Shown here one piece after another: positions 43,243-51,166 of a DNA stretch of 64,000 nt. Position numbers and translations under genes: made by a program. This DNA comes from JARFQW01 sp963842955 (lineage in GTDB: Bacteria; Pseudomonadota; Gammaproteobacteria; Steroidobacterales; XN24). The stretch spans positions 62,001 to 126,000 of the forward strand of contig CAWJIJ010000005.1 in assembly GCA_963842955.1 (NCBI GenBank). Reading direction: 5' to 3'. Within the stretch, counting starts at the first letter, position 1; the number at the start of each line of letters is the position of its first letter. The notes beneath the pieces are model-generated. The model was not told the origin of the DNA, made no database searches, and saw nothing but the letters and a program-made list of their open reading frames with translations.

Positions 43243-43707
43243 TTAGTCGTCGGCAGGGTCGTCCTTGGCGGCGAAATCCACGGTCGATGCGCCGCTCGTC
43301 CAGGATTCCTTTGGCTTCGTGCGTCCCTTGTTGTCCTCTTGGGCCTCCTCTACAACCTTGTCCAGCTGCCCGTCCGGAACAGGAGCGACTTCCGCGTTCC
43401 GATTGTCGCGATCGGGTGGGCCACCCGCAGTGGCGGGAAGGGCTTCAGCGGGCCTGGCGCTCTCATTCGGGGACGGATCAGATGTCGATGCACCGCTCAT
43501 CCACGATTCCTTCGGCTGCGTTTTCGCTGACCCGTCACGGGCTGCGTGTTCCGCCATGTCCTCGGCTTTCTCCTCGCCACCAAGGTCCCGGGCCTTCGCG
43601 GTATCTTCCGCCATGGCTGGCGTTGACAGGGCTATGGCCACGGCGGCCGCTGTGGTCACGGGGGTAAGAACATGGGACAGGGGTTTCGCTGGCGTTTCGC
43701 GTTTCAT
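43243..43707 (-). CDS. Secreted protein with a duplicated PKESWxSGAST motif, 154 aa
   Basis: ATG 43707 follows GAGGAG with 7-nt spacing. A signal peptide (LTPVTTAAAVAIALSTPAMA) is cleaved before EDTAKARD. The mature protein is acidic and disordered, Asp/Glu/Ala/Pro-rich, and contains two copies of one motif: KTQPKESWMSGASTSD (62-77) and RTKPKESWTSGASTVD (129-144), separated by about 50 residues. I do not recognise the family. Disorder and low complexity suggest a stress- or envelope-related protein. Confidence 0.72.
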   Translation of the reverse strand: MKRETPAKPLSHVLTPVTTAAAVAIALSTPAMAEDTAKARDLGGEEKAEDMAEHAARDGSAKTQPKESWMSGASTSDPSPNESARPAEALPATAGGPPDRDNRNAEVAPVPDGQLDKVVEEAQEDNKGRTKPKESWTSGASTVDFAAKDDPADD

Positions 43708-44076
43708 TGCCAATCTCCTCGTTTCGACGGTCGCAGGAGTTCCTGCAACAGGCATGCCAGAACCGGACAAGGGAGATGAGCGAGTGCTGCAACCCCCTGA
43801 CAAAAAAGGCTTTAGCGTGACGGCTCGCAGTTTTCGTGCCCGCTGTCGATGCAAACGACCCCGGTGCACGATGCTGTCTCTTGAGAACAATCGACAATCG
43901 GTTTGTCGGTTTTACCGTTCGCTATTTCACGTCAATCGTCGTAAGGCCTGATCCTGTGCGTTGGGTTTGTTTTCGTGCCGGGAGACGACCGTGCGGGCTG
44001 GGGAGGGGGACGTACTGACAGATGGCTGATGCGTGCCTAGAATGAGCGCCGCCATCAGACCGACAGGCCAGCACCC
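43708..44076. other. Divergent intergenic region, secreted protein / response regulator
   Basis: About 370 nt without a supported gene. It should carry promoters for both neighbours. I see no sigma-54 GG-N10-GC site or clear palindrome. Confidence 0.4.
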
Positions 44077-45399
44077 ATGCTAAGCGCGCTCCTCTTGAGT
44101 GATGATCCGGGCACGATCGTTGGCGTTTCAGACATGACCCGGGAGTCCGGGTTTACGCTGAACGTCGTGCGGACCCTCAAGGATGTCCGGGCGGCCATGG
44201 TGAACGATGCGCCGGATGTGGCCCTGATGGACAGCGACCTGCTGGGGCCGGATGGCCTCGCTTATCTCGAGGAAAGCCGGCTTGGCAGCGTCGTCGATCT
44301 CATCGTGATCACCGACGAGCCGGACCTGTCCGAGGCTGTGAGAGGCATGCGCGCCGGCGCGGGGGACTACTTGTCCAAGCCGCTGGATTTCGGGCGCATG
44401 CGGACTGCGTTGCAGCGTGTGGCCGAGGCGGCCGGCGTGCCGGGCGGCGACAGTTCCGGACCCAGCGGCTTCGGCATCATGCATGGCGAGTCACCGCCGA
44501 TGCAACGGTTGTTCAAGCTGCTGAGAAAGGTCAGCGCCACCGGCATGACGGTTCTTGTGGTGGGGGAGAGCGGCGTCGGCAAGGAGCTTGCGGCGCGCAT
44601 AGTCCACGAACTCTCCGATCGTGCCGACGGTCCGCTTGTCCCGCTCAACTGTGGTGCGATCAGCCCGGAGATTCTCGAAAGTGAACTGTTCGGACACGAG
44701 AAGGGCAGCTTCACCGGTGCCGGAAAGCAACACAAAGGCTTCTTTGAGCGAGCCCACGGCGGCACATTGTTTCTCGATGAAGTCACCGAAATGGCACCCG
44801 AACTCCAGGTCCGCCTGCTGAGAGTCCTGGAAACCGGGCAGCTCAGACGCGTCGGAGGCGAGACCGATCTCGACGCGGATGTCAGGATCGTGGCCGCCAC
44901 GAATCGGGATCCCGAAGAAGCCGTCAAACAGGGTGTGCTGCGAGAAGATCTCTACTACCGGCTGGCCCAGTTTCCGGTCCGCATCCCGGCACTGCGGGAG
45001 CGCGGCGACGACGTTATCGTGCTCGCAGAACAGTTTCTGACTGAGCTTTCGGCGGCGGAGAACGTCCACAGGACATTTTCCGAAGAAGTCGTCGAATTGC
45101 TTCGAGTGCATACCTGGCCCGGCAACGTGCGTGAGCTGAGGAACACAGTGGGACGGGCCTACGTGCTAGCGGGCCCGGTGATCGTTCCCGATGATCTTCC
45201 GCCCGGCGTGATCGAGGGTGGCCCGATCGATGAGACTCACCTGCGCATTGCCGTGGGGACCCCGCTTGTGGATGTGGAGCGAAGGGCGATCCTGGCAACT
45301 GTAGCCAGTCTCGACGGCGACAAGCGGGCAGCGGCTGCTGCCCTGGGTATCAGCCTCAAGACCCTGTACAACCGTCTGAAGAAGTATCGCGGGGAATAG
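44077..45399 (+). CDS. NtrC-family sigma-54-dependent response regulator
   Basis: The domain order is receiver, AAA+ and Fis-type helix-turn-helix. The receiver has the acidic pair (LLSDDPG), the phospho-acceptor in VALMDSDLLG and Lys in YLSKPLD. The AAA+ domain has Walker A GESGVGKE, the sigma-54 contact loop GSFTGA and Walker B GTLFLDEVTEM. The C-terminal helix-turn-helix is GDKRAAAAALGISLKTLYNR. It activates transcription from sigma-54 promoters when phosphorylated. Length is 440 residues. No sensor kinase is encoded nearby, so it is an orphan here. A PRC-barrel gene follows 95 nt later. Confidence 0.93.
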   Translation: MLSALLLSDDPGTIVGVSDMTRESGFTLNVVRTLKDVRAAMVNDAPDVALMDSDLLGPDGLAYLEESRLGSVVDLIVITDEPDLSEAVRGMRAGAGDYLSKPLDFGRMRTALQRVAEAAGVPGGDSSGPSGFGIMHGESPPMQRLFKLLRKVSATGMTVLVVGESGVGKELAARIVHELSDRADGPLVPLNCGAISPEILESELFGHEKGSFTGAGKQHKGFFERAHGGTLFLDEVTEMAPELQVRLLRVLETGQLRRVGGETDLDADVRIVAATNRDPEEAVKQGVLREDLYYRLAQFPVRIPALRERGDDVIVLAEQFLTELSAAENVHRTFSEEVVELLRVHTWPGNVRELRNTVGRAYVLAGPVIVPDDLPPGVIEGGPIDETHLRIAVGTPLVDVERRAILATVASLDGDKRAAAAALGISLKTLYNRLKKYRGE

Positions 45400-45494
45400 G
45401 GGAGCGCCCTCGATCCGGACCCGGCCGCAGGACTCGGCACGATATCTGCATGATGAACGGGCGTGTTTTCTCGACATCAGTGGGAGTTCGTCCT

Positions 45495-45782
45495 ATGGCA
45501 TTTCGTGTCAGCCATATCCTCGGGTCCGGCGTGAAAGACCGAGACGGCCGGGACCTGGGTCGGATCATTGACCTGATATTCGATTCGCGGGTACCTGGGA
45601 GTCTGTGCTACGTGCTGATTTCCATCAGCAGTCCGGAAGCGCTTCCGAAGCGCCGAACGGTGGCCCTGCCCTGGAGCCTTGTTCGAACCCCGGCAGGCCC
45701 GGGAGACAGTTGGCCGGGTGCAGTCTGCGTTGATTTGCCCCGTGCGGCATTGGACCGACTCAGAGACAATCCCCTGCTCTGA
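45495..45782 (+). CDS. PRC-barrel domain protein
   Basis: A 95-residue protein with one PRC-barrel fold (FRVSHILGSGVKDRDGRDLG, IIDLIFDSRVPGSLCYVLIS, then TVALPWSLVRT). The fold occurs in RimM, in the photosynthetic reaction-centre H subunit and in many small stress proteins. This copy has no membrane helix, so it is not PuhA. GGGAG lies 8 nt before ATG 45495. A strong hairpin follows the stop. Function is unknown. Confidence 0.82.
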   Translation: MAFRVSHILGSGVKDRDGRDLGRIIDLIFDSRVPGSLCYVLISISSPEALPKRRTVALPWSLVRTPAGPGDSWPGAVCVDLPRAALDRLRDNPLL

Positions 45783-45816
45783 GCCCGGCAAGCGTTCGGG
45801 CCATCGTCTGGTCTGC

Positions 45817-45850
45817 GGAAGAATGTTCCCTCCTGAGGGAACATTCTTCC
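45817..45850. terminator. Perfect 15-bp hairpin after the PRC-barrel gene
   Basis: GGAAGAATGTTCCCT and its exact reverse complement are separated by 4 nt. There is little T-run on either side, but the stem is strong enough for a terminator or an mRNA 3' end stabiliser. Confidence 0.68.
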
Positions 45851-45978
45851 GTTGATCGGCCCTGGCTGGCACGGTCCCGGGTCACTGATTGAAACTCTGT
45901 CGCCGTCCCGGTTTTTATCAACCCGAAGATCCGTCGTCGGGGCATGCTGCGAACAATGAGCCAGGAACAGGAAACACG

Positions 45979-47280
45979 ATGGCCATCGCCGACACCATCT
46001 ACGAGAGTCTGACCAACCAGGACGATGCGCGCCTGTGCCGCGACATCAGTGACGAGGCCTGCCGGGAGACGCCGAGAAGCTTTGTCCTGATTCTGGTCAG
46101 CTATTTCCTCACGAAGCTCGGCGACGCTATTGCCAGTCCGAAGACCACGCTGGCATGGCTGACGACCAGCGTGGGAGCGCCGCCGTGGGTGCTGGGGTTC
46201 CTGGTGCCCATCCGGGAGTCGGGATCCATGATTCCGCAGGTGCTGATCGGTGGCTATATCCGGTCGGTGCCGGTGCGCAAATGGACCTGGGTGGCTGGAT
46301 CCGTCGTCCAGGGCCTCTGCGTGGCCGGGATTGGCCTGGTGGCCTTTCGCCTGGAGGGTGCCGCAGCCGGCTGGGCGATCCTGGGCCTGATCACCCTGTT
46401 CAGCCTCGGCCGCAGTTTCTGCTCGATCGCCGCCAAGGACGTGCTCGGCAAGACGATTCCGAAAACGCGGCGGGGCCAGCTGACCGGCTGGTCGGCAAGC
46501 GCTGCCGGGCTGGTGACCGTGGCCGTCGGCGCTGCGCTCATGTTCTCCCTGGGCGACCAGGTCAGCGCAACGGTTATCGGCGCGCTGCTCGTCGCCGCTG
46601 CCGGTCTGTGGATGCTGGCGGCTGCGGTGTTTTCGCAGGTGCCGGAATATGCCGGCGAGACGGGAGGCGGCCGTAGCCTCGGCGATGCGCTGGATCGCCT
46701 GGGCCTGCTCGCGACCGATGCCCCGTTCCGGCGCTTTGTGATGACCCGCGCGCTGCTTATGTGCTCGGCCCTGAGCGCGCCCTTCTACGTGGCGATGGCG
46801 CAGCAGAACCTCGGCTCCCCCACGTACCTGCTGGGCGCCTTCGTGGCGGCCTCAGGCCTGGCGAGCCTGGTGAGCGCACCGTTCTGGGGGCGGTTCGCGG
46901 ACGTCTCGTCAAAGCGCGTCATGGTGGCCGCGGCGGTGCTGACTTCCGGCGTCGGCCTCGTGACGGTCGCGGTCGACCATCTGGCGCCCGGCTTCATCCG
47001 CACCGTGTGGTTTCTTCCCCTGGCCTACTTCGTGCTGATGGTGGCCCACAGCGGCGTGCGAGTGGGCCGAAAAACCTACGTCGTGGATCTCGCCACGGGC
47101 AATCAGCGCACCGACTACGTCGCCATCAGCAACACGGTGATTGGCGTTCTGCTCTTGTTGGTGGGCTCGGTCGGCGCCCTGACCCCGATCATCGGCAGCG
47201 TTGGCGTGATCGGGCTGCTCGCCCTGATGGGCCTGGCGGGCGCAGCCCTGGGAATGACCTTGCCTGCCACCGAGTCCTGA
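45979..47280 (+). CDS. Major facilitator superfamily transporter
   Basis: Twelve hydrophobic segments are spread over 433 residues, with an amphipathic N-terminal tail (MAIADTIYESLTNQDDARLC) unusual for the family. The conserved loop after helix 2 is present in altered form (IGGYIRSVPVRKWTWV) and again in the second half (FWGRFADVSSKRVMV). ATG 45979 is chosen because an AGGAACAGGAAA purine stretch precedes it. The N-terminal tail and the closeness of the C-terminal half to the PucC/BtsA-type fold do not settle a substrate. Confidence 0.85.
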   Translation: MAIADTIYESLTNQDDARLCRDISDEACRETPRSFVLILVSYFLTKLGDAIASPKTTLAWLTTSVGAPPWVLGFLVPIRESGSMIPQVLIGGYIRSVPVRKWTWVAGSVVQGLCVAGIGLVAFRLEGAAAGWAILGLITLFSLGRSFCSIAAKDVLGKTIPKTRRGQLTGWSASAAGLVTVAVGAALMFSLGDQVSATVIGALLVAAAGLWMLAAAVFSQVPEYAGETGGGRSLGDALDRLGLLATDAPFRRFVMTRALLMCSALSAPFYVAMAQQNLGSPTYLLGAFVAASGLASLVSAPFWGRFADVSSKRVMVAAAVLTSGVGLVTVAVDHLAPGFIRTVWFLPLAYFVLMVAHSGVRVGRKTYVVDLATGNQRTDYVAISNTVIGVLLLLVGSVGALTPIIGSVGVIGLLALMGLAGAALGMTLPATES

Positions 47281-47291
47281 CGGAAAAGTGG

Positions 47292-47310
47292 CGCGCCCCG
47301 GGAGGGCGCG
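47292..47310. terminator. Hairpin between convergent genes
   Basis: CGCGCCC-CGGGA-GGGCGCG lies 12 nt after the MFS stop and before the DUF2780 stop. It is a plausible but short terminator stem without a T-run. Confidence 0.38.
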
Positions 47311-47351
47311 TCGCTGAGGGCACGCCGTTGAACGATTCCGCGTGACCCGGA

Positions 47352-47783
47352 CTAACCTGCAGCAAGCGCCGCCTTGAGAAGCTCCGATGCGCCGGGCCCG
47401 CCGATCTTCGCGAGCGCATCGGTCATCGTGGGCACGAACTTCGCTGCGGTCTGCGGCGAAATCCCCAGCTTACCCAGGGCCGAGGTGACACCGGCCATGT
47501 TCTTGAGGGGGCCGGATACGGCGCCCAGCGTTTCGGCCAGCGACATATAGGATTCGGCCCCCGGAATGGCCGCGGCCAAGCGGCCGAACTCGCCCGGGTC
47601 GAGACGTTCCTGGGCCAGCGTCAGCACAGAGCCGATGCCCCCCTTGGCCTGGTCCTCGGTGACGTCGAGCTCGCTCTGCAGAAGGCCGGCCATGGACGCC
47701 TTGTCCAGATCCGGCATCGATACCTGAGAGAGGCCGACCCCTGGCAGCGCCAGCAGCAGCGAAAACAAGAAGAGTTTTTTCAC
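47352..47783 (-). CDS. DUF2780 secreted protein (VcgC/VcgE family)
   Basis: A signal peptide (MKKLFLFSLLLALPGVGLSQ) precedes a helical domain typical of DUF2780: LTEDQAKGG-like segment (DVTEDQAKGGIGSVLTLAQE), a central FGRLAAAIPGAESYMSLAET, then GLLSP-like LGKLGISPQTAAKFVPTM. Length is 143 residues. The family is periplasmic and uncharacterised. It has no operon partner here. Confidence 0.88.
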   Translation of the reverse strand: MKKLFLFSLLLALPGVGLSQVSMPDLDKASMAGLLQSELDVTEDQAKGGIGSVLTLAQERLDPGEFGRLAAAIPGAESYMSLAETLGAVSGPLKNMAGVTSALGKLGISPQTAAKFVPTMTDALAKIGGPGASELLKAALAAG

Positions 47784-47953
47784 GAGTCACCTCGGGCAGT
47801 GAATTCACAGGAAAACCAATAGCAGTCGACGCGTGCCGGCGCAACTACCTCCAGGGCGGGGCGGGATCGCCTCGACCGTTATCCGCATCCCCCGGAGCCC
47901 GCCTGTTCGCGGCGCCAGCGCGGAACCTGCTACCGGCCGGCCGCGCCGGATGG

Positions 47954-47994
47954 TTGACAAGCGCCAATAAATAAGTAACCTATAGGTTACTTAT
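47954..47994 (+). promoter_or_regulatory. arsR-like promoter and operator
   Basis: TTGACA (47954-47959) and TAACCT (47976-47981), 16 nt apart, make a promoter. A perfect palindrome with 10-bp arms, ATAAGTAACC and GGTTACTTAT, and a TATA centre (47971-47994) covers the -10 and runs into the start codon at 47993. Such symmetry fits an ArsR-type dimer repressing its own gene. The mRNA would be nearly leaderless. Confidence 0.77.
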
Positions 47995-48334
47995 GAATTC
48001 CGACTCCATGGACAACGTATTCCAGGCACTGGCTTCACCGGTCCGGCGACAGATTCTGGATATCGTCCAGGGCACGCCGGGCTGCAACGTCTCACATGTC
48101 TGCCGCTACTTTGACGTCAGCCGGATTGCGGTGATGAAGCATCTCGCCGTCCTCGAGACCGCCGGACTGCTGATCAGTGAGAAACAGGGGCGGACCCGCT
48201 GCCTGTATTTCAACGCGGCGCCCATCCAGACGATCTACGAACGGTGGACCACGGAATACAGCAGCCTGTGGGCGGGACGGCTGACCGAGTTCAAGCGACA
48301 GCTCGAAGAGCCTCGCAAGGTCAACCGCGACTGA
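47993..48334 (+). CDS. ArsR-family transcriptional regulator
   Basis: A 113-residue winged-helix protein: the N-terminal FQALASPVRRQILDIVQG and the recognition region VSRIAVMKHLAVLETAGLLI are the ArsR signature. The metal-binding CxC pair of ArsR/SmtB is absent, so it belongs to the non-metal class often linked to SRPBCC/AHSA1 proteins. Indeed an AHSA1-like gene follows two genes later. The gene begins inside its own predicted operator and is probably autoregulated. The ligand is unknown. Confidence 0.93.
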   Translation: MNSDSMDNVFQALASPVRRQILDIVQGTPGCNVSHVCRYFDVSRIAVMKHLAVLETAGLLISEKQGRTRCLYFNAAPIQTIYERWTTEYSSLWAGRLTEFKRQLEEPRKVNRD

Positions 48335-48364
48335 ACCGAAAGAAAAACGAAGGGGGAGACAACG

Positions 48365-48931
48365 ATGGCCGGAACGTCACCTGAGGCAATGGCCCAGAGC
48401 ATGATCGACAATCTGCCGGAAAAGACCGGCAAGAGCCTCGATCAATGGCTGAAGATTCTTGGAAATGCCGGGCTGGCAAAGCACGGTGAGATGGTGAAGC
48501 TGCTGAAAACCGAGCACGGCATGACCCACGGTTTTGCCAACCTCGTTGCCCACAAGTTCAGGGAAGGGCCCACGAAAACCGGTGGCGCCGACGACCTGGT
48601 CGAGGCCCAGTACCAGGGGCCGAAGGCAGGTTTGCGGCCGGTCTACGATGCGCTGATCAAGAAGATCACGGCGTTCGGCGACGACGTGGAGCTGGCGCCC
48701 AAGAAAGCCTATGTGAGCCTGCGCCGCAACAAGCAGTTCGCGCTGATTCAGCCTTCCACCAAGGACCGGGTGGATGTCGGCATCAATCTCAAGGGCACCG
48801 AACCGGGCGAACGCCTGGAGGCCTCAGGCAGCTTCAACGCCATGGTCAGCCATCGCGTTCGCCTGGGTTCTCCGAAGGACGTGGACAAGGAACTGATTGA
48901 CTGGCTGCGCCAGGCCTACGACGCCGCATAG
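48365..48931 (+). CDS. DUF4287 + DUF5655 protein
   Basis: Residues 1-65 match the DUF4287 pattern (MIDNLPEKTGKSLDQWLKIL, then KHGEMVKLLKTEHGMTHGFA), and the second half is DUF5655 (VYDALIKKITAFGDDVELAP, KAYVSLRRNKQFALIQP). The family is often encoded next to ArsR and SRPBCC genes. Its biochemical role is not known. Start is ATG 48365, 7 nt after AGGGGGAG. Length is 188 residues. It is the middle gene of a three-gene operon, 13 nt ahead of the next start. Confidence 0.86.
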   Translation: MAGTSPEAMAQSMIDNLPEKTGKSLDQWLKILGNAGLAKHGEMVKLLKTEHGMTHGFANLVAHKFREGPTKTGGADDLVEAQYQGPKAGLRPVYDALIKKITAFGDDVELAPKKAYVSLRRNKQFALIQPSTKDRVDVGINLKGTEPGERLEASGSFNAMVSHRVRLGSPKDVDKELIDWLRQAYDAA

Positions 48932-48944
48932 GGAGGCACGATCC

Positions 48945-49520
48945 ATGAATTCGACCAGCAATCCCCAGGCCGCCGCTCCGGCGGCGCCCGGCGGCATCGC
49001 CGCCGCGGAAAAGGCCTTCTACCGGGTCACGATCCGGGCGCCCATACATAAGGTCTGGGCGGAACTCACCCGCACCGATAGCGTGCTGCCGTTCTTCTTC
49101 AATGGCGTCTGTCGCACGCCCGGGCTCGCCGTCGGGTCGCCGATGCGCATGCAGTCAAAAGATGGCAAGAACACGTCGGTGGTGGGAGACGTCCTGGAGT
49201 TCGATCCACCCCATCGCTATGCCCATACGTTCAAGTTCACCAACCTGGACGATCCGCCCTGCGTGGTCCGCTATGTGCTCGAGGAGGTCGATGGCGGTAC
49301 CGAATTCACGCTGATTACCGAGAACGTGCCGGCCGGCACGAAGACCGAGAAGTACATGATCTCCGGCGGTGACTTCATCACGAAGAATCTGAAGGCGGTC
49401 GTGGAAACCGGCAAGGCCACGACCGGCGGACGGTTCGCCTTGTTCATGATGGGTCTGTTTGCGCCGTTTACGCCGAAGCAGTCGCGCACCGAGAACTGGC
49501 CGTTCGAGCGCAAGCTCTGA
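48945..49520 (+). CDS. SRPBCC / AHSA1-type ligand-binding protein
   Basis: The Bet v1-like fold is clear: YRVTIRAPIHKVWAELTRTD, then GVCRTPGLAVGSPMRMQSKD and VGDVLEFDPPHRYAHTFKFT, the AHSA1 strand order. The C-terminal long helix is shortened and replaced by a hydrophobic tail (FALFMMGLFAPFTPKQSRTE). GGGAGG precedes ATG 48945 by 9 nt. Length is 191 residues. In many bacteria such proteins are paired with ArsR regulators and bind a hydrophobic ligand; the ligand here is unknown. Confidence 0.88.
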   Translation: MNSTSNPQAAAPAAPGGIAAAEKAFYRVTIRAPIHKVWAELTRTDSVLPFFFNGVCRTPGLAVGSPMRMQSKDGKNTSVVGDVLEFDPPHRYAHTFKFTNLDDPPCVVRYVLEEVDGGTEFTLITENVPAGTKTEKYMISGGDFITKNLKAVVETGKATTGGRFALFMMGLFAPFTPKQSRTENWPFERKL

Positions 49521-49631
49521 TCCGGCGCGGACGAGCCGTTTCGCGATGCCGAGGGAAACGGACTTCCCGCGCCGCTGCGGCGCTCCGCTAGCGTTATCTC
49601 GTCAAACAGGGGCCGGCGGGCCCGCGAAGGG

Positions 49632-51077
49632 CTAGCTCGCCGTCGCCGGGGCGGGCTTGGCTTCCGCAGTCTCCCGGTGCCGGCGAGCCTCTACCTCGTC
49701 GGGGCTGAGGCCCAGCAGCAGGACGATGGGAATCAGCGCCAGAACGGCGCCGAGGAAGTAGTAGTCGGGCAGCTGCAGCGTAAGGCCTGCGGCCTCCGGC
49801 CAGCTGTTGAGCTTGGCGCCGATCGCATATCCCAGGTTGCCCATGGCCATATAAAGCGTGAACTGGGTTGCGGCCGCCTGGGTCCAGGACACCTTCATGA
49901 ACAGGGAGAACATGCTCACGGTGGCGAAGGCCACCGCGCCCTTGAAGGCCGGCAGCAGCAGAACCGCGGGATAGCCGGGATTGTGCCAGCCTGCCGACGT
50001 ACTGGCGAAGACAAACAGCACGATGCTCATGAGCAGCAGGCCGCAGGCCGCCATCCTTCGACGTCCCAGCTTGTCGCAGAGGTATCCGCCGCCGAGGGCG
50101 CCCACGAGTTCCCCCGCGATGCCCCAGGTTCCCTGGGCACGGGCGAAGCGCTCCGCCGACCAGCCGAAATCCTGGACAAAGACCTCTACCGTCAACGGGT
50201 CATAGAGGCCCTCGGCCATGGTGTAAATCGCGGCCATCAGGATCAGCATGAATGTGGTGCGGGTGGACAAGGCGCGCTTGAGTTCCGACAGCGTGAGCCA
50301 GACGCCGAAGGTGTGGTGCGGAACCACGCCCTGGGCGGTGCCGGTCGACCAGGGAAAGCGTTTCTCTCCCGGGCGTTCCTGCCAGGCGATCACAAGCCCC
50401 AGCACCGCCATGACCATCAGCGCCTGCACGACCACCGCCGTGGCGAGATCCGTGTGGGCGATCAGCGTGGCCATGCCGGCGCCGCCAACGGCAATGCCGA
50501 GCAGTTTCGAGCCCCACATCATGCCGTTGACCCGTCCGCGCTCGCTGTCCGCGAGCAGATCCACGGCCAGCGCATCGGTGGCCACGTCCTGCAGGGACGC
50601 AAAGCAGTTATGAACGAAGAACACCCAGGCCAGGAAGGTGAGGGTGGCGGCACTGGACATGGCCCCGGAACTTGCCGCGAAGAGCAATGTCAGGGCCATG
50701 AAGAACTGGGCGATGGCGATCCATGGCCGGCGGATGCCGAGAGAAGGCATCCGGTAGGAGTCGATCACCGGGCCCCAGATGAATTTGAAGGTCCACGGCA
50801 GGATGGCCAGGGCGGCCACGGTCGCCGTCTCGGCCTTTCCGTGGCCCGCTTCGCTCAGGGTGGCAAGCAGCGCGATCGTGGCGAAGCCCCAGGGAAAACC
50901 CTGGGAGAAATAGAGCAGACAAAGCAGCAGCGTGCGCCGGCCACGATTTCCGGAAAGCGTCTCGGACTTGCGTTGTGTCAGGTCGGGATCCCCGGCATCT
51001 TCGTTTTTCTTGACGACGCCCCACAGCGGCGACGCATCCCTTGGGGCGACTGTGCAGGGGGGGGCACGGTCTGTCAA
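49632..51077 (-). CDS. AmpG-like MFS permease
   Basis: A 12-helix transporter resembling the AmpG/PAT branch: LLLCLLYFSQGFPWGFATIA, the loop IWGPVIDSYRMPSLGIRRPW after helix 2, and FASLQDVATDALAVDLLADS, a signature of AmpG-like carriers. AmpG imports muropeptides for cell-wall recycling, but related PAT proteins carry acetyl-CoA or siderophores, so the substrate is provisional. Its start is uncertain: TTG 51077 gives a 45-residue polar N-terminal tail. The end (EAKPAPATAS) is disordered. Transcribed alone, divergent from the molybdoenzyme. Confidence 0.85.
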   Translation of the reverse strand: MTDRAPPCTVAPRDASPLWGVVKKNEDAGDPDLTQRKSETLSGNRGRRTLLLCLLYFSQGFPWGFATIALLATLSEAGHGKAETATVAALAILPWTFKFIWGPVIDSYRMPSLGIRRPWIAIAQFFMALTLLFAASSGAMSSAATLTFLAWVFFVHNCFASLQDVATDALAVDLLADSERGRVNGMMWGSKLLGIAVGGAGMATLIAHTDLATAVVVQALMVMAVLGLVIAWQERPGEKRFPWSTGTAQGVVPHHTFGVWLTLSELKRALSTRTTFMLILMAAIYTMAEGLYDPLTVEVFVQDFGWSAERFARAQGTWGIAGELVGALGGGYLCDKLGRRRMAACGLLLMSIVLFVFASTSAGWHNPGYPAVLLLPAFKGAVAFATVSMFSLFMKVSWTQAAATQFTLYMAMGNLGYAIGAKLNSWPEAAGLTLQLPDYYFLGAVLALIPIVLLLGLSPDEVEARRHRETAEAKPAPATAS

Positions 51078-51166
51078 ATCCAGGACAGTTCCTGCTTTGA
51101 CACGGTCCGGCCTCCGGAGCGCGCCGATGCTAGGATACGAGCAGTCACGGCAGCGAGGCTTCCAGC

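Noticed and set aside
45495..45782. PRC-barrel protein as reaction-centre subunit H (PuhA)
   Set aside because: It has only the PRC fold, no membrane helix, and is far too short for PuhA.
45979..47280. This MFS carrier as a second PucC
   Set aside because: It lacks the early and late PucC segments seen in the gene at 7475-8926 and is not next to antenna genes.
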